Shown here in pieces: positions 7,409-11,381 of a DNA stretch of 11,381 nucleotides. Source of the DNA: CAYZMH01 sp964479445 (lineage in GTDB: Bacteria; Bacteroidota; Bacteroidia; Bacteroidales; GCA-2748055); assembly GCA_964479445.1 (NCBI GenBank), contig CAYZMH010000093.1:1-11381 (forward strand), given 5' to 3'. The notes under the pieces are model-generated. The model made no database searches. It was not told where the DNA came from and saw only the letters and a list, made by a program, of their open reading frames with translations. Position numbers and translations under genes: made by a program. The stretch's first letter is position 1; each line of letters opens with the position of its first letter.

Positions 7409-8326
7409 ATGCATCTATTTTATCCACGAAAAAAAATGTTGTTGTTCACCCTGCTGAGCCTGCTGGTTTCGGTTCATTCCATGCAAGGCCAGGGCAGGCA
7501 TGGTGAGGAGCATTCCCGGGTAACTCTCATGAGTTACAACCTCAAATTTGCCAGTGCTACTTTTCAGCCTTCATGGGAAGTGAGGCGCGATATGCAGGTG
7601 GAGCTGATCCGCAGGTATGATCCCGATATCATTGGGACCCAGGAGGGGTTAAAAGCCCAGGTGGATGACCTGGCAAGAATGCTGCCCGAATATGTGGCAG
7701 TGGGTGAGGGAAGGAAAGGAGGGGACGACGATGAACACATGGCCATCTTTTTCAAGAGGGATAAATTCCGCCTCAGGGAGATGAAGAGCTTTCAGTTGTC
7801 TGAAACCCCGGAGGTGATCGGGAGCGGACCCGAGGTTAATCCGCGCATGGTTACCTGGGTGCGTTTGGCCCTGATCAACATCCCGGGCGAGAATGAGGAG
7901 GGCCCGTACCCGGGCGATTACAGGGGACACTGGGAAGATACGCGCGAATTCTACGTATTCAACACCCATTATTTCAACCGGCGCGACCAGGCCCTGGCAA
8001 GGCTCAATGCTTCCCGGTTGATCGTGGACCGGATCTGTCAGCTGGAGCGTTTTGGCGAGTGGACACCCGAACGGCCGGTATTCCTGATGGGTGATTTCAA
8101 TTGCCGGCCGGGGAGTCCGCCCTATAACCAACTGGTGGGTTCGGGGGAAACAGGGGATGCCGGGCACCTTCATGACACCTCGGAAGATCACAATGAGATC
8201 GACTGGATCCTTTACAGGGGGCCGGTGAAGGTTCTGCATTACGAGGAGGTGGATTATAACGAGGATGGGGTTTATCCATCCGACCACAACCCGATATACG
8301 TGGAGGTTGAACTTGTAAAGCATTAA
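7409..8326 (+). CDS. Secreted endonuclease/exonuclease/phosphatase-fold hydrolase
   Basis: This encodes 305 residues. I chose the ATG at 7409 over a TTG two codons earlier. Another ATG ten codons in would also leave a signal peptide (MLLFTLLSLLVSVHSMQGQ), so the protein is exported, probably cleaved near the MQGQG stretch. The catalytic set of the EEP superfamily is complete: Asn44 (MSYNLKF), Glu79 (TQEGL), His187 (NTHYFN), Asp229 and Asn231 (GDFNCRPGSPPY), Asp265 (IDWIL) and Asp292-His293 (SDHNPI). Enzymes of this fold cleave phosphodiester or phosphomonoester bonds with Mg2+ and include nucleases, sphingomyelinases and sugar- or lipid-phosphatases. Export and the neighbouring sulfatases argue against a DNA-repair role. 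The next gene starts 5 bases after its stop, so they form an operon. The fold is secure; the substrate is not. Confidence 0.9.
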   Translation: MHLFYPRKKMLLFTLLSLLVSVHSMQGQGRHGEEHSRVTLMSYNLKFASATFQPSWEVRRDMQVELIRRYDPDIIGTQEGLKAQVDDLARMLPEYVAVGEGRKGGDDDEHMAIFFKRDKFRLREMKSFQLSETPEVIGSGPEVNPRMVTWVRLALINIPGENEEGPYPGDYRGHWEDTREFYVFNTHYFNRRDQALARLNASRLIVDRICQLERFGEWTPERPVFLMGDFNCRPGSPPYNQLVGSGETGDAGHLHDTSEDHNEIDWILYRGPVKVLHYEEVDYNEDGVYPSDHNPIYVEVELVKH

Positions 8327-8331
8327 AAACA

Positions 8332-9872
8332 ATGAACCGAAATAAAAGTAATCGTATGAAAGCTAACATGGTATCACTTCNNNNNNNNNNTTTGTGCTTT
8401 GTTCCAATTCGGCTGCTTCTGGTCTGCAGGGAGAAAATGCCGGGCAAGAACAACCCAACATTGTATTTTTTGTGATGGATGATCTCAATGACTGGATCAA
8501 TCCGCTTGGGTACCACCAGGCGATCACCCCCAACCTTGACCGCCTGGCCGAAAAGGGGGTTATGTTTACCAATGCGCATGCCCCCGGTGTCTATTGTGCT
8601 CCCTCCAGGAGTGCTATTTTTACCGGGTTGCAGGCCACCACCACCGGCTGTTACCGGAATGAGATCTATTTTTATGATTATCCCGACCTGGTTCCGTTGC
8701 AAAAGGCCTTCAAAGAGGGGGGCTATACGACCTGGGGGGCAGGTAAATTATTCCACCACCGCGGCGGCTACGTGGATTTACGGGGGTGGAATGAATTTTT
8801 TGCACGGACCGACGAGATCAAGGAGATGGGGTATGAAATGGGCAGCCGGGGCAGTGATATGCCTTATCCTGACCCGTACCCGTACAGTCCCTATTACCGG
8901 GAAACCGACAAAGTTCTCAAAGGCGGACCATTCCTGGAGTGGGGTCCGATTCCGGATAGCCTGGAGGACCGCATGATTGCCGTTCAGCGCACCAAATGGG
9001 TAGTTGACCTGTTAGGCCGGCCGCATGACAACCCTTTCTTTATCGGATTGGGACTCTACTGTCCGCACTTTCCCAATTACGCACCCCAGAAGTATTTCGA
9101 CATGTATGAACTCAGCCAGATCCAGGTTCCCTACCTGAAAAAAGACGACCTGGAGGATCTGCCCGATGGGATCCGGCGGCGCATGATCAACCGGAGAAGG
9201 ATGCACCAGGAGACCCTGGAGGAGATTGATGCTGTCAAGGAGGCTGTTCGGGCATACCTTGCCGCGGTCACCTATGCGGATGCCATGCTGGGAAGGGTGC
9301 TGGACGCCCTTGAGGATAGCGAACACAATGAGAACACCATTGTGGTTATGTGGAGCGACCAGGGGTACCACCATGGAGAGAAAGGGCAGTGGGGAAAACA
9401 TACGCTGTGGCGGCAGACCACCCGGGTTCCGCTCATATTCACCGGAGCCGATCTGCCTGAAAACAGGAGGGTGGATGCCACGGTGGGTCTTATCGATTTG
9501 TACCCTACCCTCATCGACCTATGTGACCTTCCCGAACAACACACTATGGACGGAGTATCCCTGCTTTCAATTCTCAGGGATCCGGAATCGGCTACCGACC
9601 GGAACCTCTTTATTCCCTCACATGAACGAGGCAGCTACAGCGTGGTCAATGAAAACTGGCGCTATATCTATTACAAGGATGGCACCGAAGAGCTCTATAA
9701 TGTGAAGGAGGATCCCGATGAATGGTATAACCTTGCCGGTGACCAGGAGTATCGTTCCGTGATCAACGAGCTTAAAGAGGCTGTGCCTGGAGAATTCCAT
9801 CCGGGAGCCACGCCCAAAAACAGTCTGAAGCTCGTGATCGAGGGCGATACCTTTCACTGGGAACCCAAATAG
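8332..9872 (+). CDS. Cys-type sulfatase (S1 family), signal region interrupted by an assembly gap
   Basis: After the gap, 493 residues of an S1 sulfatase are intact. The start is inferred at ATG 8332 or 8356, because the codons there (MNRNKSNRMKANMVSL) look like the charged start of a signal peptide and the frame after the gap opens with FVLCSNSAASG. The two parts are in different frames if exactly ten bases are missing, so the true gap length must differ or the start lies elsewhere (GTG at 8394 is the fallback). Active-site motifs are present: Asp-Asp at 8478-8483, CAPSR beginning at 8595, GKLFH at 8742-8756, GLYCPHFPN, and SDQGYHHGEKGQWGK with its Asp-Gln at 9357-9362. The GKLFH spacing groups it with iduronate-2-sulfatase-like enzymes. 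It probably removes a glycan sulfate in the periplasm. The substrate is unknown. Confidence 0.9.
8381..8390. other. Assembly gap (ten N)
   Basis: Ten consecutive N lie inside the signal-peptide region of the second sulfatase. The upstream start codons are in a different frame from the sulfatase body across exactly ten bases. A gap length of 2 modulo 3 (8, 11, 14 and so on) would join them, so the N count is best read as a placeholder. Confidence 0.97.
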
Positions 9873-9924
9873 AAGCGTCTGTTCTGAAAAGAGAATTTTG
9901 TTAAACCACTATTTCTAACGCGTT

Positions 9925-11381
9925 ATGAAATACATCCATCGTTTTTTCGTGCTGGTCATCTTAGCCATCACCGTAGTGTCATGCCAGGAAACGGCCGCTG
10001 ACCGCACGCATCCGAACATCCTGCTGATCACTGCCGATGATATGAGCTGGAATTCGGTAGGAGTTTATCAGAGTACCGTCGCCGGCACCACCCCGCATAT
10101 CGACCGGCTGGCCAGGGAAGGGATCCGGTTTGATTATGCGTATGTTCCGCTGGCCATGTGCACCCCTTCGCGGCAGATCATGTTGTCGGGAAATCACAGT
10201 CACCAGACCATGACACGGGGATTTACCGAGTTGGAGCGGCTGGGACCTGCCCTGCCTGATATGTTAAAGGAGCATGGCTATTACATCGCCAATATTAATA
10301 AGCAGCAGGATTATTATGCCTGGGACAGCGCCGTGACCGAGAAAACGACAGCGATGGGGCGTGATATCCCTGCCAATGTGGATGCCGTAAAGGGAATCAT
10401 GGAGGATGCCGGGGAGACCCCCTGGTTTATCATGATGAATTTTAACGATCCGCATCGTCCTTTTTATGATTCGAAGCGGGAAAACAATAGTGAGCGGTAT
10501 AGTAAACTGGATGAGGAGGGTAGATTGAGTGCCCCTTCCAACGTATTTACCCCGGAGGAGATCACCGTGCCGGGGTTTCTGCCCGACCTCCCGGAAGTGC
10601 GCCGGGAGATGGCGCAGTACTACTCCTCGGTGAGGCGGTGCGATGACGGGGTGGGTGCGGTTCTGGAAGCCCTGGAAGAGTCAGGAGAGGAGGATCAGAC
10701 GATCGTGGTTTTCCTTTCCGATCACGGGATCTCCATGCCCTTTGCAAAACTGAATTGTTACCAGGCAAGCCTGCGGGTGCCGTTGATCATGCGGTATCCC
10801 CCGCAAATTAAACCCGGATCCAGGGATGCAAACCATGTGGTGAGTTCCGTGGATCTTGCGCCCACCCTGCTGGATATGCTGGAAATCGAAGTGCCAGCCC
10901 ATATGGCGGGCCGCTCCTTTACTCCCCTGCTCGAAGGAGAGGACCAGGAGAACCGCGAGTATGCCATCGGGTATTACTACCGGAACCTGCGCCAGGTGAA
11001 CATGTTCCCCGAGTTTACGGTTCAGATGCGGGATTGGGTCTATATATACAATCCCTGGGTGGATGGGAAGAAAGAGGTACATAACTCCGATTACACGCAC
11101 AGCGAGACCCTGGCCGCGATCTGGGCTGCTGCCGACACGGTTCCCGGCATTAAAACCCGCAGCGAATTTCACAAATACCGCATCATGGAGGAGTTGTATA
11201 ATGTGCGGAAGGATCCCCATGCATACCGGAACCTGGCTTACAGCAAGGAGTATGCTCCCCGGGTGGAGGAGATGAGGCAGATCCTCGTTGACTGGATGCA
11301 GGAGACGGACCACCCGGCGCAGGATCTTATGAAAGATCCCTACAATGAGAAACTGATCGATGAATATATGCAGTGGGAAGC
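9925..11381 (+). CDS. Cys-type sulfatase lipoprotein, N-sulfoglucosamine sulfohydrolase-like, 3' end missing
   Basis: The frame is open for 485 codons and leaves the window before a stop. It starts with a lipoprotein signal (MKYIHRFFVLVILAITVVSC, Cys20). Sulfatase landmarks are Asp38-Asp39, the formylglycine motif CTPSR (79-83), NFNDPHRPF (172-180), SDHG (265-268) and Lys275. The DPHR motif, the SDHGISMPFAKLNCY block and its spacing to RVPLIM resemble human SGSH, which removes N-linked sulfate from glucosamine, and S1_8-type bacterial sulfatases. The usual GKxH motif reads NKQQ (125-128): the Lys is kept but the sulfate-contacting His is Gln. It starts 52 bases after the preceding sulfatase and continues the rightward operon. 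Probably little more than the C-terminal tail is missing, since the ELYNVRKDPHAYRNLA segment typical of sulfatase ends (423-438) is present. The SGSH likeness is not proof of N-sulfatase activity. Confidence 0.92.
   Translation, partial: MKYIHRFFVLVILAITVVSCQETAADRTHPNILLITADDMSWNSVGVYQSTVAGTTPHIDRLAREGIRFDYAYVPLAMCTPSRQIMLSGNHSHQTMTRGFTELERLGPALPDMLKEHGYYIANINKQQDYYAWDSAVTEKTTAMGRDIPANVDAVKGIMEDAGETPWFIMMNFNDPHRPFYDSKRENNSERYSKLDEEGRLSAPSNVFTPEEITVPGFLPDLPEVRREMAQYYSSVRRCDDGVGAVLEALEESGEEDQTIVVFLSDHGISMPFAKLNCYQASLRVPLIMRYPPQIKPGSRDANHVVSSVDLAPTLLDMLEIEVPAHMAGRSFTPLLEGEDQENREYAIGYYYRNLRQVNMFPEFTVQMRDWVYIYNPWVDGKKEVHNSDYTHSETLAAIWAAADTVPGIKTRSEFHKYRIMEELYNVRKDPHAYRNLAYSKEYAPRVEEMRQILVDWMQETDHPAQDLMKDPYNEKLIDEYMQWE

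Noticed and set aside
9354..9365. SDQG instead of SDHG in the second sulfatase, considered as an active-site loss
   Set aside because: Gln at this place is common in functional-looking S1 sulfatases, so it is ordinary family variation.

Overview
The window looks like part of a carbohydrate-degradation locus from a member of the phylum Bacteroidota, probably a marine or sediment lineage near the Marinilabiliales or Prolixibacteraceae. This is inferred from the many Sec/lipobox-tailed enzymes, the gene content (sulfatases with a GH92-type glycosidase), the weak Shine-Dalgarno sequences and the moderately GC-rich genes separated by AT-rich spacers. A short run of N at 8381-8390 shows it is a draft or metagenome contig. 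Planctomycetota or Kiritimatiellota are less likely alternatives.

The layout is two divergent gene blocks around a roughly 570-base non-coding region (6835-7408). The left block is read on the minus strand from 6834 down to 1. In transcription order it holds a secreted right-handed beta-helix protein, a GH92 lipoprotein, a Cys-type sulfatase lipoprotein, a calcineurin-like (CPPED1-like) phosphoesterase lipoprotein and an exported Gfo/Idh/MocA-like oxidoreductase cut by the window edge. The right block is read on the plus strand. It holds a secreted endonuclease/exonuclease/phosphatase-fold protein, a second sulfatase whose signal peptide is broken by the assembly gap, and a third sulfatase (SGSH-like) cut by the right edge.

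Every complete N-terminus carries an export signal, and at least four proteins have a lipobox, so the products probably act together in the periplasm or at the cell surface. Taken together, three sulfatases, a GH92 enzyme (a family of alpha-mannosidases that also includes mannose-1-phosphate-releasing enzymes), a beta-helix protein and two phosphoesterase-fold proteins suggest stripping of a sulfated, possibly also phosphorylated, mannose-containing glycan or glycoconjugate. No SusC/SusD pair, regulator, transporter or sulfatase-maturase gene lies in the window. The substrate is therefore an inference.

No RNA genes, mobile elements or CRISPR arrays were seen. Points worth a second look are the degenerate dinucleotide loop of the exported oxidoreductase, the Gln replacing a sulfate-binding His in the third sulfatase, the frame change across the assembly gap, a hairpin between two left-block genes, and clustered TTGC/GCAA palindromes in the divergent intergenic region.
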